Shown here piece by piece: positions 41,630 to 51,576 of a DNA stretch of 64,000 bases. This DNA comes from Paracoccaceae bacterium (GTDB lineage Bacteria; Pseudomonadota; Alphaproteobacteria; Rhodobacterales; Rhodobacteraceae). The notes below the pieces were generated by a model. That model saw only the letters and a program-made list of their open reading frames with translations. It was not told where the DNA came from and made no database searches. Where the stretch lies: the NCBI GenBank assembly GCA_030750975.1, contig JASMHC010000014.1, positions 124,001 through 188,000 of the forward strand. Reading direction: 5' to 3'. The translations under genes were made by a program, and so were the position numbers. Every line of letters starts with the position of its first letter. The stretch's first letter is position 1.

Positions 41630-42451
41630 ATGACCGACTTTGCCCATAAGGTCATCATTCTGACCGATATCCACATCACCAAGCCCGGCCGGACGATCAT
41701 TGGGCTGGACCCGACCGAACGGTTGCGGGCCTGTCTTGACCATGCCGCCCGCGCCCATCCGGACGCCGCCGCGCTGGTGGTGATGGGCGATCTGACCCAT
41801 CACGGCGTCAAGCCGGAATACGAGCAGTTGCAAACCTCGCTTGCCGATCTGCCATGGCCGGTGCATCTGATGCTTGGCAATCACGATTTACGGGCGAAGT
41901 TTCTTGAAAGCTTCCCCGAAACACCGCTTGATCCCAACGGGTTCGTGCAACAGGTTGTGCCGGTCGGCGATCACTTCCTGATCCTGCTCGACAGCCACGA
42001 TTCGCAAACCCTGCCCTTCCACGGCGGGCATTACTGCGATGACCGCCTTGACTGGCTGCGGGCACAGCTTGACGGCAAACCCCCTGGCAGCTGCATTCTG
42101 GCCATTCACCATCCGCCATTCCAGACCGGCTTTCCCGGCATGGACCTGATCGGGCTGGAAAACCGCGACGCGCTGAACCAGCTGATTGCCGAGCATGACG
42201 CCGTGGCCATGACCCTTGCAGGCCATATTCACAGAACCATGTGGGGCGTCGCGGGGGGCAAGCCTTGCGCGGTTCTGAAAAGTTCGTGCCATCAGGCGCC
42301 GATTGATCTGGTCTCTGAAAACTCGTCTCTCAGCATTGACGAACCGGGGGCATACGGCTTGCTGATCCTCGGCACCGGCGGGGCGGTTCTGCTGACCGAG
42401 GATGTCGGACTGCCCTCGGCGGATGTGACGGAAGACGCCTCAAGCAAGTGA
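41630..42451 (+). CDS. Metallophosphoesterase, cyclic-nucleotide phosphodiesterase-like
   Basis: A 273-residue calcineurin-like phosphoesterase of the CpdA/GpdQ type. Metal-binding motifs appear in order: ILTDIHITK (Asp and His), VVMGDLTHHG, MLGNHDLR, then IHHPPF and LAGHIH near residue 200. These proteins hydrolyse phosphodiesters such as cAMP or glycerophosphodiesters; the substrate is not determined here. The start at 41630 has GAGG six bases upstream; upstream in-frame codons at 41594 and 41618 are weaker. Confidence 0.88.
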   Translation: MTDFAHKVIILTDIHITKPGRTIIGLDPTERLRACLDHAARAHPDAAALVVMGDLTHHGVKPEYEQLQTSLADLPWPVHLMLGNHDLRAKFLESFPETPLDPNGFVQQVVPVGDHFLILLDSHDSQTLPFHGGHYCDDRLDWLRAQLDGKPPGSCILAIHHPPFQTGFPGMDLIGLENRDALNQLIAEHDAVAMTLAGHIHRTMWGVAGGKPCAVLKSSCHQAPIDLVSENSSLSIDEPGAYGLLILGTGGAVLLTEDVGLPSADVTEDASSK

Positions 42452-42534
42452 TCCGGCGGCGGTTCCGGTGGGTTGGGGTCGCAAATACCCCAAGCAGAGC
42501 CATCGGCCCCGCAGGCCCGTTTCAGCAATGGATA

Positions 42535-43461
42535 TCAGGGCGCCAACGGCCCGTCGCGATAGGGCCAAAGCGCCGCCAGCGCGACCTCGTGCACCGGCGT
42601 TGCAAGCTTGTGCTTTTCCGCCTGCCTTAGAATTTCGCCCGAGAACCAGTCCAGCTCGAGCCGTTTGCCATTCAGCAAATCCGTGCACATCGAGGCGCGG
42701 ACCTGCCCGTCGATATGTTCGTAATAGGCGAATTGCTGATCTGCCAGATCCGGCGGCAGGCTCGGGCAAACCGCAAGGGCAACAGCCGAGGCTTCTTCGA
42801 TTGCACGGCGCATCAGGGCTTTGGTTTTCTCATGGTCATTAATCTCGCCAATCGTCAGCCGCGTCAGCGTCGTCACCGCCGAAGTCGCCGCCAGCAACAC
42901 GAATTTCGACCACAGCGCCGCCTCGATATCAGGCTCGATCCTTGGATGTGTTCCGGCCAGCGTCAACGCATCAAAAAGCGGCTGCTCAAAGGTTTTGCCC
43001 GCCGGCGACAGCGCCCCGAAACTCAGCGTGTCCTTGGTGTCGGTATGCTTTATCCGCCCGGGCGCTTCGATATAACCCGGGATCCACGCCGCCCCGCCAA
43101 GCACGCGGTCGTCGCCATAGATGCCCGCCGCCACAGTCGGGGCCGAAATGCCATTCTGGAAGGTCGCAATACAGGTATCGGCGCCGATCATCGGCCGGGC
43201 CTGGATCAGTGCCGCGTCCAGATCGTAGTTTTTAACAAAGACCAGAACATAATCGACCGTGCCCACTGTGGCAGGATCATCCGTGGCCGCGATGCCGGTC
43301 AGGTGCACGTCCCCATTCGGACTGTCGATATAAAGCCCGTCGGTCTGAATGGCGCGTAAATGCGCCCCGCGTGCAATCAATGTGACATCGACCCCGGCAA
43401 CGGACAAACGCCCTCCGAAATATCCGCCCAGCGCCCCTGCCCCCATTATCGCGATCTTCAT
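42535..43461 (-). CDS. 2-dehydropantoate 2-reductase family protein
   Basis: A 308-residue ketopantoate reductase (ApbA/PanE) family protein. The NADP-binding N-terminus reads KIAIMGAGALGGYFGGRL, FVKNYDLDAAL follows near residue 76, and the C-terminal helical domain includes KFVLLAATSAVTTLTR and the substrate-region SMCTDLLNGKRLELDWFSG. PanE would supply pantoate for CoA, but many roseobacters carry several paralogues with unknown hydroxyacid substrates, so the gene symbol is withheld. The start at 43461 has AGGGGA upstream; the frame extends further to 43566 without support. Confidence 0.85.
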   Translation of the reverse strand: MKIAIMGAGALGGYFGGRLSVAGVDVTLIARGAHLRAIQTDGLYIDSPNGDVHLTGIAATDDPATVGTVDYVLVFVKNYDLDAALIQARPMIGADTCIATFQNGISAPTVAAGIYGDDRVLGGAAWIPGYIEAPGRIKHTDTKDTLSFGALSPAGKTFEQPLFDALTLAGTHPRIEPDIEAALWSKFVLLAATSAVTTLTRLTIGEINDHEKTKALMRRAIEEASAVALAVCPSLPPDLADQQFAYYEHIDGQVRASMCTDLLNGKRLELDWFSGEILRQAEKHKLATPVHEVALAALWPYRDGPLAP

Positions 43462-43579
43462 AGAAATCCCCTTTGCCATGGTCCGGCCCATCCTGCCCGC
43501 GCAGGATTTTTTCGCAATGCCGAAATTTCCTCTTGCACCCCGCGCAAGGTCTTTATACATCCCCACACACCCAAGGAAT

Positions 43580-43654
43580 GCGGGCGTAGCTCAGGGGTAG
43601 AGCGCAACCTTGCCAAGGTTGATGTCGTGAGTTCGAATCTCATCGCCCGCTCCA
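43580..43654 (+). tRNA. tRNA-Gly (GCC), copy 1
   Basis: A 75-base cloverleaf including an encoded CCA. Acceptor arm GCGGGCG with CGCCCGC, anticodon GCC at 43612-43614 in the loop CTTGCCAAG, and the T-loop GTTCGAATC. The discriminator base is T. Confidence 0.97.
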
Positions 43655-43675
43655 TTGGACCGAAATGACTGAAGC

Positions 43676-43750
43676 GCGGGCGTAGCTCAGGGGTAGAGCG
43701 CAACCTTGCCAAGGTTGATGTCGTGAGTTCGAATCTCATCGCCCGCTCCA
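43676..43750 (+). tRNA. tRNA-Gly (GCC), copy 2
   Basis: Identical in sequence to the first copy, 21 bp further on; anticodon GCC at 43708-43710 and CCA encoded at 43748-43750. It ends one base before the stop codon of the convergent GtrA gene. Confidence 0.97.
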
Positions 43751-43751
43751 G

Positions 43752-44141
43752 TCAGGTCCCGTCCCCCAAAGCCCAGCGGTTCGAGATCAGATAAACCGTG
43801 GCTGCGGCAATGCCGACGGCCAGCACGACAAACCAGATCGACTCGGTCCCGGTGACAAGAACACATGCCAGCACAACCGCATTGTTGATCCCGTAACCCA
43901 AAAGCGCGGTCAGTGCGAAACGTGGCACCGCCTGCCTGTGATCGCGGTCCGAGCGGAAGGTAAAATGGTAATGGCCCAGATAGGACCAGCCGAACGCCAC
44001 CAGAAACCCGATTGCATTGGACAGAAAGATCGACGGGGCAAAGACCCGATCCACAATCGCCGCGACCGCAATATGGATCAGCGACGCCCCAATCCCGACC
44101 AGCCCGAAAATGGCCAGTTTGCGCAGCTTGTCAGCCGTCAT
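43752..44141 (-). CDS. GtrA-family membrane protein
   Basis: A 129-residue protein with four hydrophobic segments, matching the GtrA/DPMS family, thought to help flip or present polyprenyl-linked sugars. Typical phrases are KLAIFGLVGIGASLIH and FGWSYLGHYHFTFRS. The start at 44141 overlaps the end of the GT2 gene by 11 bp. Together with the GT2 and GT39 genes it forms a three-gene minus-strand operon for sugar transfer onto an envelope lipid or glycan. Confidence 0.88.
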   Translation of the reverse strand: MTADKLRKLAIFGLVGIGASLIHIAVAAIVDRVFAPSIFLSNAIGFLVAFGWSYLGHYHFTFRSDRDHRQAVPRFALTALLGYGINNAVVLACVLVTGTESIWFVVLAVGIAAATVYLISNRWALGDGT

Positions 44142-45105
44142 CCGATCCGCCTCTGGCCGGGATATGCAGGTCTTCGGCAATCACGAATGACGGGCGGCGT
44201 TTGACCTCGGAATAGACCCGGCCAAGATATTCGCCCAGAATGCCGATCCCCAGCACCTGAATGCCGCCAAGAAACAGCACCACCGTAATCATCGAGGCAT
44301 AGCCCGGCGTGTCGGCCCCGAAGATCAGGGTGCTGATGACGATATAGCTGGCGTAAAGAAAGGCCAGCATGGAAATCAGCGCCCCCAGATAGGTCCACAT
44401 GATCAGCGGTACCTCGGAAAAGCTGGTGATCCCCTCGACCGCAAACCGCCAAAGCTTCCAGCCGGAAAACTTGCTTCTGCCGACGCTGCGCCGTTCGCGT
44501 TTATAATCGATGAAGACCGGTTCGAATCCGACCCAGGCAAATATCCCCTTCATGAAGCGGCGGTTTTCGGGCAATTGGTTGACCGCTTCGACCACGCGGC
44601 GATCCATCAGGCGGAAATCCCCGACATTATAGGGAATTTCAATCGACGAAATCTGATTGTGCAAACGATAAAACCACTGGGCCGATTTGCGCTTCAGCGG
44701 ACCGTCCTCGGACCGGTCGGTGCGGCGGCCAAGCACCACCTTGGCCCCTTTGCGCCAATGCGCAATCATCTGAGCGATCAATTCCGGCGGGTCTTGCAGA
44801 TCAGCGTCCATCACCACCACCGCATCATCATCGACATGGGCCAGACCGGCGGTCAGCGCTGCCTCTTTGCCGAAATTCCGTGACAAGCACAAAAGCTGCA
44901 CATCCACCGGCCAATCGGCCGCCGCAATCGCCTGCACCGTCGCGTCCCGGCTGCCGTCATTGACGAAAACCAGCCTCGGGGTCAGGCCCGATGCGCGGAT
45001 ATCATCAAATACCGGTGTCATGACCCGCAGGAAAACGGGGATGGCGTCTTCTTCGTTATAGGCGGGGACAATGATGGCCAGTGTCTGATCAGCGGTCTGT
45101 GTCAT
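44131..45105 (-). CDS. Family 2 glycosyltransferase (GtrB/DPM1-like)
   Basis: A 324-residue membrane-anchored glycosyltransferase that probably charges a polyprenyl phosphate with a sugar. The GT-A fold starts IIVPAYNEEDAIPVFL, FVNDGSRDAT and VVMDADLQDPPELI (DxD-like region) follow, and two C-terminal hydrophobic helices (about 235-300) anchor it. Nine bases separate it from the upstream GT39 gene. The product sugar is not known. Confidence 0.92.
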   Translation of the reverse strand: MTQTADQTLAIIVPAYNEEDAIPVFLRVMTPVFDDIRASGLTPRLVFVNDGSRDATVQAIAAADWPVDVQLLCLSRNFGKEAALTAGLAHVDDDAVVVMDADLQDPPELIAQMIAHWRKGAKVVLGRRTDRSEDGPLKRKSAQWFYRLHNQISSIEIPYNVGDFRLMDRRVVEAVNQLPENRRFMKGIFAWVGFEPVFIDYKRERRSVGRSKFSGWKLWRFAVEGITSFSEVPLIMWTYLGALISMLAFLYASYIVISTLIFGADTPGYASMITVVLFLGGIQVLGIGILGEYLGRVYSEVKRRPSFVIAEDLHIPARGGSDDG

Positions 45106-45114
45106 ATGCCTGTT

Positions 45115-46746
45115 CTAGCCGCCCGCGCGGGACCATTCCAGCAAATAGACGTTTTGCATCACCCCGTCGGCGTTGAAATTGCGCGCCGAAACCGTCGCAA
45201 GCACCGAGACATCCGCGTCGTCCAGAAGCGCTGTAAACTGCTTAAGCTCGGGCATGGTCAGCACGATGAACCCCTCGGGATTGTCGTTCAAGACCTGCGC
45301 GAAATCGCCGGTTCCGATCTCGTGGATCGGGTTGTCCACGGGGCGCGAGGCATAAAAGGACAGGCTGGGCTCGCGATATTCGCCCGTAAAGACCGGGGCG
45401 TTTTCCGGCGCGTTCTGTCGAAGCGCAATTCCCAGTGGTTTCGACAATTTCGCCAGCGTCTCGATCTCGCGCAAGCCGCCCCAGTAAAGGACCTGCATCA
45501 CCGCCAGACTGGCCAGCGCAAGCACCGGAACCGACCGAAGCGAGACCGGATAAAGCCAGGGCAAGGCGGCCATTCCGGCAAATCCGATCACGCTGAGCAT
45601 CACCAGCATTTGCGAGGTCGAGGCGGTGAACTGCATGGCCGCCCAAAGCAGGGCCAGAAGGATCACGCCGTAAAAGACCGCCGACAGGATAAGCCCGCCG
45701 AAGGTGCGTTTCCCGGCCTTTTCGTCCGCCAGCCAGGCACCGATGGCAACGGCCATCGGGGAAAAAACCGGAAAAATGTAATGCGGCAGCTTGGTCGCGG
45801 CGAGCGAGAAAGCGACGAATAACGGGATGAACCAGCTTAGCAATATCACCCGTTCGCGGCGCGCCATGCCTCGGAACAGGTGCCGGACCGCGCCGGGCAG
45901 CCAGGCCGTCCAGGGCAGCATGCCCAGCAGGATCACCGGAATATAGATCGGCAGATACAGCAGGAACCCCAGCACCCCTTGCCCGCCATGCCCCTCCATC
46001 GGGGCCAGGGCGCGGCCGATGATATGGATGCCGATCACCTGCCCTGCCAGATTGCCTCCGGTCGAGAAATTGGCAGGCAGGAACCACAAAAGAAAACCGG
46101 CGATCGCAACAATGCCGCCCGCCGCAAGGGCGAAGAAGCCTTTCCAACCGGGACGGTCCGAGGCGGGCAGGAAGACCCATACCCCCAAGGCCAGCCCGCC
46201 GATCAGGACCGGCCCGACCGGTCCCTTGACCAGCAAAGTCACCAGCCCGCCAAATGTGAACCACAGCCACAGCCAAAACGATACACGCCTGTCCTGCAAC
46301 ATCCGCACCATGGCCCAGACGGCTATGGCGCAGCCCAACACAAGATAGGCGTCCAGCATCGCCGCTGCGCCCAGATAGATCGACAGGAAGGTGGTGGCGA
46401 AAACGATCATCGCCGCTTCGCCCGCCTTCCGGCCAAACAGCATCGCGCCAGTCCGGCCGGTCAGCCATGCGGACAGCGCCAAAGCGGGGGCCGAAAAGAA
46501 CCGTGCGGCGAATTCGGTTTCGCCAAAGATTTGCGACGCCAGCCCCATCAGCCAGAAGCCGAATGGCGGTTTATGACCGAAAAACGCGCCGTTGAATTGC
46601 GGCAATAGCAGATTGCCCGCCTCAAACATCTCGATACCGGTGCGGGCATAATAGGCCTCGTCCCAGTCCCAAAGCTGGGTGGCCGGCATCAAGGCCCATA
46701 GCAGCACCATCAACCCGCCGAGAAAAAGCGCTTCGTTCCGCGTCAT
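45115..46746 (-). CDS. Family 39 (ArnT/PMT-like) glycosyltransferase
   Basis: A 543-residue polytopic protein of the ArnT/PMT class, which transfers a sugar from a polyprenyl-phosphate donor to lipid A or another periplasmic acceptor. The conserved first periplasmic loop reads WDWDEAYYARTG with the Asp-Glu pair, followed by FGHKPPFGFWLMG. About 11 membrane helices fill residues 5-400 and a soluble periplasmic domain ends the protein. The start at 46746 has AAAGGACG upstream. The paired GT2 and GtrA genes would supply its donor. Confidence 0.9.
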   Translation of the reverse strand: MTRNEALFLGGLMVLLWALMPATQLWDWDEAYYARTGIEMFEAGNLLLPQFNGAFFGHKPPFGFWLMGLASQIFGETEFAARFFSAPALALSAWLTGRTGAMLFGRKAGEAAMIVFATTFLSIYLGAAAMLDAYLVLGCAIAVWAMVRMLQDRRVSFWLWLWFTFGGLVTLLVKGPVGPVLIGGLALGVWVFLPASDRPGWKGFFALAAGGIVAIAGFLLWFLPANFSTGGNLAGQVIGIHIIGRALAPMEGHGGQGVLGFLLYLPIYIPVILLGMLPWTAWLPGAVRHLFRGMARRERVILLSWFIPLFVAFSLAATKLPHYIFPVFSPMAVAIGAWLADEKAGKRTFGGLILSAVFYGVILLALLWAAMQFTASTSQMLVMLSVIGFAGMAALPWLYPVSLRSVPVLALASLAVMQVLYWGGLREIETLAKLSKPLGIALRQNAPENAPVFTGEYREPSLSFYASRPVDNPIHEIGTGDFAQVLNDNPEGFIVLTMPELKQFTALLDDADVSVLATVSARNFNADGVMQNVYLLEWSRAGG

Positions 46747-46874
46747 AATCGTCCTTTCGCTTGTGACACGACCAACACCACGAGTTGCACCCGAAAAGCA
46801 AGGCCCAACCGCTTCCCCCTTGGAAACCGGAGCGCCGCTGCCTATAAGCGGCGTGACCAAGCGCGGAGGATGTT

Positions 46875-47462
46875 ATGCGCAAAGCTTCGATCAGCCGGAA
46901 AACGGCGGAAACCGGTATCTCGGTCGAGATCAATCTCGATGGGACGGGTCTTTATGACAACCAGACCGGTGTTGGCTTTTTTGACCACATGCTGGACCAG
47001 CTGTCGCGCCATTCGCTGATTGATTTCACCATCCGCGCCAAGGGTGACTATCACATCGACGACCACCACACAGTTGAAGATACGGGCATCGCCCTGGGTC
47101 AGGCGCTGGTGCAGGCTTTGGGCGACAAGAAGGGGATCCGGCGCTATGGGTCGTGTCATCTGGCGATGGATGACGCGCAGGTGCGCTGTGCGCTGGATCT
47201 GTCGGCGCGGCCCTATCTGATCTGCAATCTCGACCTGCCATCGCAAAAGATCGGCACCTTTGATACCGAGTTGGTGCGCGAGTTTTTTCAGGCCCTCAGC
47301 ACCCATGGCGGGATCACCCTGCATATTGATCAGTTGCACGGGTTCAACAGCCACCACATCGTTGAGGCGGCGTTCAAAGCGGTGGCGCGGGCGCTGCGCG
47401 AGGCGGTTGAGACCGATCCGCGCAAGACCGATGCAATCCCGTCAACCAAGGGTGCTTTGTAA
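46875..47462 (+). CDS. hisB: Imidazoleglycerol-phosphate dehydratase HisB
   Basis: A 195-residue Mn-dependent dehydratase for the sixth step of histidine synthesis. The metal-binding histidine clusters are seen in [27 protein letters not shown] and [13 protein letters not shown]. Monofunctional form, without the phosphatase half of the enterobacterial enzyme. First gene of the local his set and divergent from the glycosyltransferase operon. Confidence 0.97.
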   Translation: MRKASISRKTAETGISVEINLDGTGLYDNQTGVGFFDHMLDQLSRHSLIDFTIRAKGDYHIDDHHTVEDTGIALGQALVQALGDKKGIRRYGSCHLAMDDAQVRCALDLSARPYLICNLDLPSQKIGTFDTELVREFFQALSTHGGITLHIDQLHGFNSHHIVEAAFKAVARALREAVETDPRKTDAIPSTKGAL

Positions 47463-47468
47463 TTTCGA

Positions 47469-47541
47469 AGGGGCTTTGCCCCTCCGACCGGGCGGGGGGC
47501 CAGCCCCCCGCACCCCCCGAAGTATTTTGAAAAAGATGAAA
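47469..47541 (+). repeat. 3'-UTR repeat element, copy B (hisB-hisH gap)
   Basis: Gene-sense order: hairpin AGGGGC/GCCCCT (47469-47483), hairpin GCGGGGGGC/GCCCCCCGC (47492-47511), then CCCCCCGAAGTATTTTGA and AAAGATGAAA. It starts right after the hisB stop and ends just before the hisH ribosome site. Confidence 0.75.
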
Positions 47542-47549
47542 GCAGGACG

Positions 47550-48188
47550 ATGCTGACGGCCATCATTGACTATGAAAGCGGCAATCTGCATTCGGCCGAA
47601 AAGGCCTTTCAGCGCATGGCCGCCGAAGCGGATGGCGGCACGGTTGTGGTGACATCGGACGCGGATGTGGTGGCCAGAGCCGACCGGATTGTGTTGCCCG
47701 GTGACGGGGCCTTTCCGCATTGCTCGGCATCGTTGCGCGGGCATAAGGGCCTTCACGAGGCGATGGTTGAGGCGGTCATCGGCAAGGGCCGCCCGTTTTT
47801 GGGAATTTGCGTCGGGATGCAGCTTTTGGCCACCACCGGCCATGAATATGAAAAGACCCAAGGGCTGGGCTGGATCGGGGGCGATGTCGAGCGGATCGTG
47901 CCTGCCGACGGATCATTGAAAGTGCCGCATATGGGGTGGAATGATCTGGTGATAGATCATCCCCATCCGGTGCTGGACGGGATCAAAACCGGCCAGCATG
48001 CCTATTTCGTGCATTCCTATCAGTTTCATGTGACCGATAAGGCGCACCGGCTGGCCCATGTGGATTACGCGGGCGATGTCACCGCAATCGTCGGGCGCGA
48101 CAATATCGTTGGCACCCAGTTTCATCCCGAGAAAAGCCAGGCCACCGGGCTGCGGCTGATCGGGAATTTCCTTAGATGGAAGGCCTAG
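47550..48188 (+). CDS. hisH: Imidazole glycerol phosphate synthase subunit HisH
   Basis: A 212-residue class I glutamine amidotransferase that feeds ammonia to HisF. The nucleophile is in [11 protein letters not shown] (cysteine near residue 87), the oxyanion region is [11 protein letters not shown] and the catalytic His/Glu lie in QFHPEKSQ. Its partner hisF is 2 kb downstream on the same strand. Confidence 0.97.
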   Translation: MLTAIIDYESGNLHSAEKAFQRMAAEADGGTVVVTSDADVVARADRIVLPGDGAFPHCSASLRGHKGLHEAMVEAVIGKGRPFLGICVGMQLLATTGHEYEKTQGLGWIGGDVERIVPADGSLKVPHMGWNDLVIDHPHPVLDGIKTGQHAYFVHSYQFHVTDKAHRLAHVDYAGDVTAIVGRDNIVGTQFHPEKSQATGLRLIGNFLRWKA

Positions 48189-48271
48189 AGCGTCCTGCCA
48201 AAACCTGAGCCACGGGTTTGTGGCAGGGCACCCACAACCATTGATGGAGCGTGCAGCGCCTTGGGCGGGGC

Positions 48272-48664
48272 TTACTCAACCCGCGTCCAGACGCCTCCGT
48301 CACGGCAGACCACCAGCACGCAGCCCTGCACGGTCAGCGTATCTCCGTTCAGTTTCAGCTTGCCGGCATAGGTTTGATCGCGGTCGGGCGAATAGACTTT
48401 GCCGCCCCCGTAAGTCCCGCCATTGCGCGGTTTCATATCCCAGATCATCAGCCGCCCGATATTCGGGCTGGCATATTCATTACCGCTGCTGTCAAAGCTT
48501 TTGATCAATGTGCCGCAAATGCCGCCATCGCAGGCTTCGATCCGGATTTGGCCGGAATTGCCATTGTCATCGGGGATTGTGGCCCAGATACCATAGATCG
48601 GATCGGCCAGCGCCTGACCGGCAACAAGCACCGCCGCAGCGGCGGCCAGAAGTGTCTTTTTCAT
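48272..48664 (-). CDS. DUF2147 exported protein
   Basis: A 130-residue protein with an alanine-rich signal peptide (KKTLLAAAAAVLVAGQALA, cleavage after about residue 21) and a DUF2147 domain: GIWATI at the start, four cysteines in two CxxxxC-like patterns (EACDGGICG, GCVLVVC) and VWTRVE at the end. Function unknown; periplasmic location inferred. It interrupts the his genes on the opposite strand. Confidence 0.85.
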   Translation of the reverse strand: MKKTLLAAAAAVLVAGQALADPIYGIWATIPDDNGNSGQIRIEACDGGICGTLIKSFDSSGNEYASPNIGRLMIWDMKPRNGGTYGGGKVYSPDRDQTYAGKLKLNGDTLTVQGCVLVVCRDGGVWTRVE

Positions 48665-48904
48665 GATTTATCCTCCCGTATTGGGGAAAGTCTTCCCCCA
48701 TTTCGGATTTCGATCAAGGTTGACGCAAGCGTTTCGCGCCTGACTTGACGTAAAGTTTGGGGGGAAATGCTCGGAACCCATCGATGTTGAGGGTGTTTCG
48801 ATGCAATCTGCTTTGCTGAATGGTCTTGAAACATTTTTGGGTCGCGTTGCATTCCGAGCTGGCCCATGCATAAGGGCGGCATGTGACATTGAAAGGGCCG
48901 TGCC

Positions 48905-49627
48905 ATGATCCTCTATCCCGCTATCGACCTGAAAGACGGCAACGCTGTGCGCCTCGTGCATGGGGATATGGGGCGCGAAACCGTGTTCAACGAAAACCCC
49001 GCCGCGCAGGCACTGGAGTTCGTCAAAGCGGGCAGCGAATGGCTGCATCTGGTGGATCTGAACGGCGCTTTTGCCGGAGAGCCGGTGAATGCCGCGCCGG
49101 TTGAGGCAATCCTTGACCAGTGCGACGTGCCCGCGCAGTTGGGCGGCGGCATCCGCGATATGGCGACGATTGAGCGCTGGATCGGCAAGGGCCTGGCCCG
49201 CGTGATCCTTGGCACGGTGGCGGTGGAAAACCCCGATCTGGTGCGCGAAGCGGCGAAGGAATTCCCCGGCAAGGTCGCCGTGGGCATCGACGCCCGCAAT
49301 GGCCGCGTGGCCACCAAGGGCTGGGCCGAGGAAACCGACGTGATGGTCACTGACCTTGCAAAATCATTCGAGGACGCGGGCGTCGCCGCCATCATCTACA
49401 CCGACATCAACCGCGACGGCGCGATGCAAGGCCCGAATATCGAGGCGACCGCCGATCTGGCTCGCGCAGTCTCGATCCCCGTGATCGCCAGCGGCGGGGT
49501 GTCCTCGCTCGCCGACCTGATCGCCCTGCGCGATTGTGGAGCCGCGTTGAACGGCGCCATCTCAGGCCGTGCGCTCTATGACGGGGCGATTGATTTGAAA
49601 CAGGCGCTCGATGCGCTCAAATCCTAG
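48905..49627 (+). CDS. hisA: Phosphoribosylformimino-5-aminoimidazole carboxamide ribotide isomerase HisA
   Basis: A 240-residue TIM-barrel isomerase. The two phosphate-binding halves are visible: [20 protein letters not shown] with catalytic aspartate at the start, GGGIRDM near residue 80, [13 protein letters not shown] near 162 and [13 protein letters not shown] near 193. Its 3' end overlaps the convergent membrane-protein gene by 11 bp. Confidence 0.97.
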   Translation: MILYPAIDLKDGNAVRLVHGDMGRETVFNENPAAQALEFVKAGSEWLHLVDLNGAFAGEPVNAAPVEAILDQCDVPAQLGGGIRDMATIERWIGKGLARVILGTVAVENPDLVREAAKEFPGKVAVGIDARNGRVATKGWAEETDVMVTDLAKSFEDAGVAAIIYTDINRDGAMQGPNIEATADLARAVSIPVIASGGVSSLADLIALRDCGAALNGAISGRALYDGAIDLKQALDALKS

Positions 49628-50093
49628 GCGGTACGGTCTCTCGCCATTCGCGCCAAAGCCGCATTATCCCAAGGTTCATCGGCAATGACACCGCCCAGAA
49701 CTTGACCCAGGTGGCAATCACATGCGGCCAAACCCCGCCCTGACCGGTCAGCAGGCGGATCGTATAGAAATTCTCAACATAGTCCGCCGCCACCGCCACC
49801 CAAAGCAGCCCCAGCATCCAAACCCGCGCCTGCCCCTGCCAATAGCGCCGCACCAAAAGGGTGATCACCACGCCATAATAGGCGGGAAAGATCATGTCCC
49901 ACAAGCGCACCGCGCGCAGATGCGCCGCGATATCCGCTTGGGAATACGCCGCCAATGCCCGCTCGATCTGACCGGGAAAGATCAGAAAATCAAGGCTGCG
50001 CCACAAAGGAAACGTGGCGAAATAGGCCAGCGAAAACACCAGATAGGCAAGCCCGAGGACGGTGGCGAAGGTCAGCAAGTGAAATCGTGTCAT
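49617..50093 (-). CDS. Hypothetical four-helix membrane protein
   Basis: A 158-residue protein, not recognised. It has four hydrophobic segments (roughly 4-28, 68-83, 92-108 and 128-147), many aromatic residues and the distinctive [14 protein letters not shown] between helices 3 and 4. An in-frame GTG three codons upstream (50102) is less likely than ATG at 50093. It lies between hisA and hisF on the opposite strand, with no functional hint from context. Confidence 0.7.
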   Translation of the reverse strand: MTRFHLLTFATVLGLAYLVFSLAYFATFPLWRSLDFLIFPGQIERALAAYSQADIAAHLRAVRLWDMIFPAYYGVVITLLVRRYWQGQARVWMLGLLWVAVAADYVENFYTIRLLTGQGGVWPHVIATWVKFWAVSLPMNLGIMRLWREWRETVPPRI

Positions 50094-50249
50094 ACCCCGC
50101 ACCTAGCGCCGCTTGCCCGATCGGCAAGCCGTGCCAAGGCTGCGGCATGATCCGCAAAATCCTCTACCTGATCCTCTTCTCTTGTCCTGTGGCTGTTGTG
50201 TAAATAACTGCCTCTTCCCCTGCCCCGAAATCCGTCGTAAACCCCGCCT

Positions 50250-51023
50250 ATGTTGAAAACCCGCATCATCCCCTGCCTTGATGTCGCCGACGGCCGTGTG
50301 GTCAAGGGCGTGAATTTCGTTGGCCTGCGCGATGCAGGCGATCCGGTTGAGGCGGCCAAAGCCTATGACGCCGCCGGTGCGGACGAGCTTTGCTTTCTCG
50401 ACATCCACGCGACCCACGAAAACCGTGGCACCATGTTCGATCTGGTCCAGCGCACCGCCGAGCAATGCTATATCCCGCTGACGGTCGGCGGCGGTGTCCG
50501 CACCAGCCAAGATGTGCGCAACCTGCTGCTGGCAGGCGCGGATAAGGTCAGCTTCAATTCCGCTGCCGTCGCCGACCCCGACGTGATCGCCCGCGCCGCC
50601 GACCAGTTCGGCAGCCAATGCATTGTCTGCGCCATCGACGCAAAAACCGTCGAACCCGGCCGTTGGGAGATTTTCACCCACGGGGGCCGCAAACCCACCG
50701 GCATCGACGCCGTTGAATTCGCAAGGACCGTCACCGCCAAGGGGGCCGGAGAAATCCTGCTCACCTCGATGGACCGCGACGGCACCCGTGCGGGCTTTAA
50801 TCTGCCCTTGACCAAAGCCATCTCGGACGCGGTCAACGTCCCCGTCATCGCCAGCGGAGGCGTCGGCACGCTCGATCACCTCGTCGAGGGCGTCACCAAG
50901 GGCGGCGCGTCCGCCGTGCTGGCCGCCTCGATCTTCCACTTCGGCGATTTCACCATCCGCGAGGCCAAGGAACACATGGCCGCCGCCGGCATCGATATGA
51001 GGCTTGAAGATGCATACTCTTGA
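50250..51023 (+). CDS. hisF: Imidazole glycerol phosphate synthase subunit HisF
   Basis: A 257-residue TIM-barrel cyclase partner of HisH. Catalytic aspartates are in [19 protein letters not shown] (N-terminal) and [25 protein letters not shown] and [13 protein letters not shown] are the phosphate loops. It overlaps hisE by 14 bp, so the two are coupled. Confidence 0.97.
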   Translation: MLKTRIIPCLDVADGRVVKGVNFVGLRDAGDPVEAAKAYDAAGADELCFLDIHATHENRGTMFDLVQRTAEQCYIPLTVGGGVRTSQDVRNLLLAGADKVSFNSAAVADPDVIARAADQFGSQCIVCAIDAKTVEPGRWEIFTHGGRKPTGIDAVEFARTVTAKGAGEILLTSMDRDGTRAGFNLPLTKAISDAVNVPVIASGGVGTLDHLVEGVTKGGASAVLAASIFHFGDFTIREAKEHMAAAGIDMRLEDAYS

Positions 51024-51318
51024 TAAGCTGGCCCAGACCATCGCCACCCGTGCCACTGCCGATCCCGACAGCAGTTGGACGGCAAAGCTTCTGGCCAAAG
51101 GTCCCGAGAAATGCGCCGAAAAATTCGGCGAAGAAGCGGTTGAGGCGATCATCGAAGCGATCAAGGACGACAAGGCCAAGCTGACATCCGAGGCCGCAGA
51201 CGTGCTGTTCCACCTGCTGGTGATGCTTCAGGCGCGCGATGTGCCTTTCAGCGACGTCCTCAAAGAACTGGACCGCCGCGAAGGCACCAGCGGGATTGCC
51301 GAAAAAGCTGCGCGCTGA
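51010..51318 (+). CDS. hisE: Phosphoribosyl-ATP pyrophosphatase HisE
   Basis: A 102-residue all-alpha MazG-like pyrophosphatase for step two of histidine synthesis. The motifs [20 protein letters not shown] and [13 protein letters not shown] provide the metal-binding acidic residues. The start is taken as ATG at 51010, two codons after a TTG at 51004 that also fits. It is a stand-alone HisE, not fused to HisI. Confidence 0.96.
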   Translation: MHTLDKLAQTIATRATADPDSSWTAKLLAKGPEKCAEKFGEEAVEAIIEAIKDDKAKLTSEAADVLFHLLVMLQARDVPFSDVLKELDRREGTSGIAEKAAR

Positions 51319-51576
51319 CCCCGCGCGGACCAAATTCCGGCAGGGCATTACATTACGGGGTTTGTATCGGTTGAAATCGGTGGGCCCACCTAAGTAAGGC
51401 TTGTCGCCGGACAGGGTTTCCCCCGCACTTTCCGATCTTCCAGTGTTTGGCTGGGTCCCCTAAGCATCCTCGCTTTCGCTAGCCGTTGGACCTGATAAGC
51501 CTTTTTGACGTCGGGAAACGTTATCCCGCCAAAGGATTAACCAATCCACACCGCTGCGTTCGCAGCTGCGTCTGCA
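51319..51576. other. Intergenic region after hisE, no gene recognised
   Basis: About 258 bp between hisE and repeat copy D. Small inverted repeats are present (CGGGA...TCCCG near 51514-51530 and GCTGCG...CGCAGC near 51553-51568), but none has a T-run. No reading frame here has a credible start or product. Confidence 0.5.
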
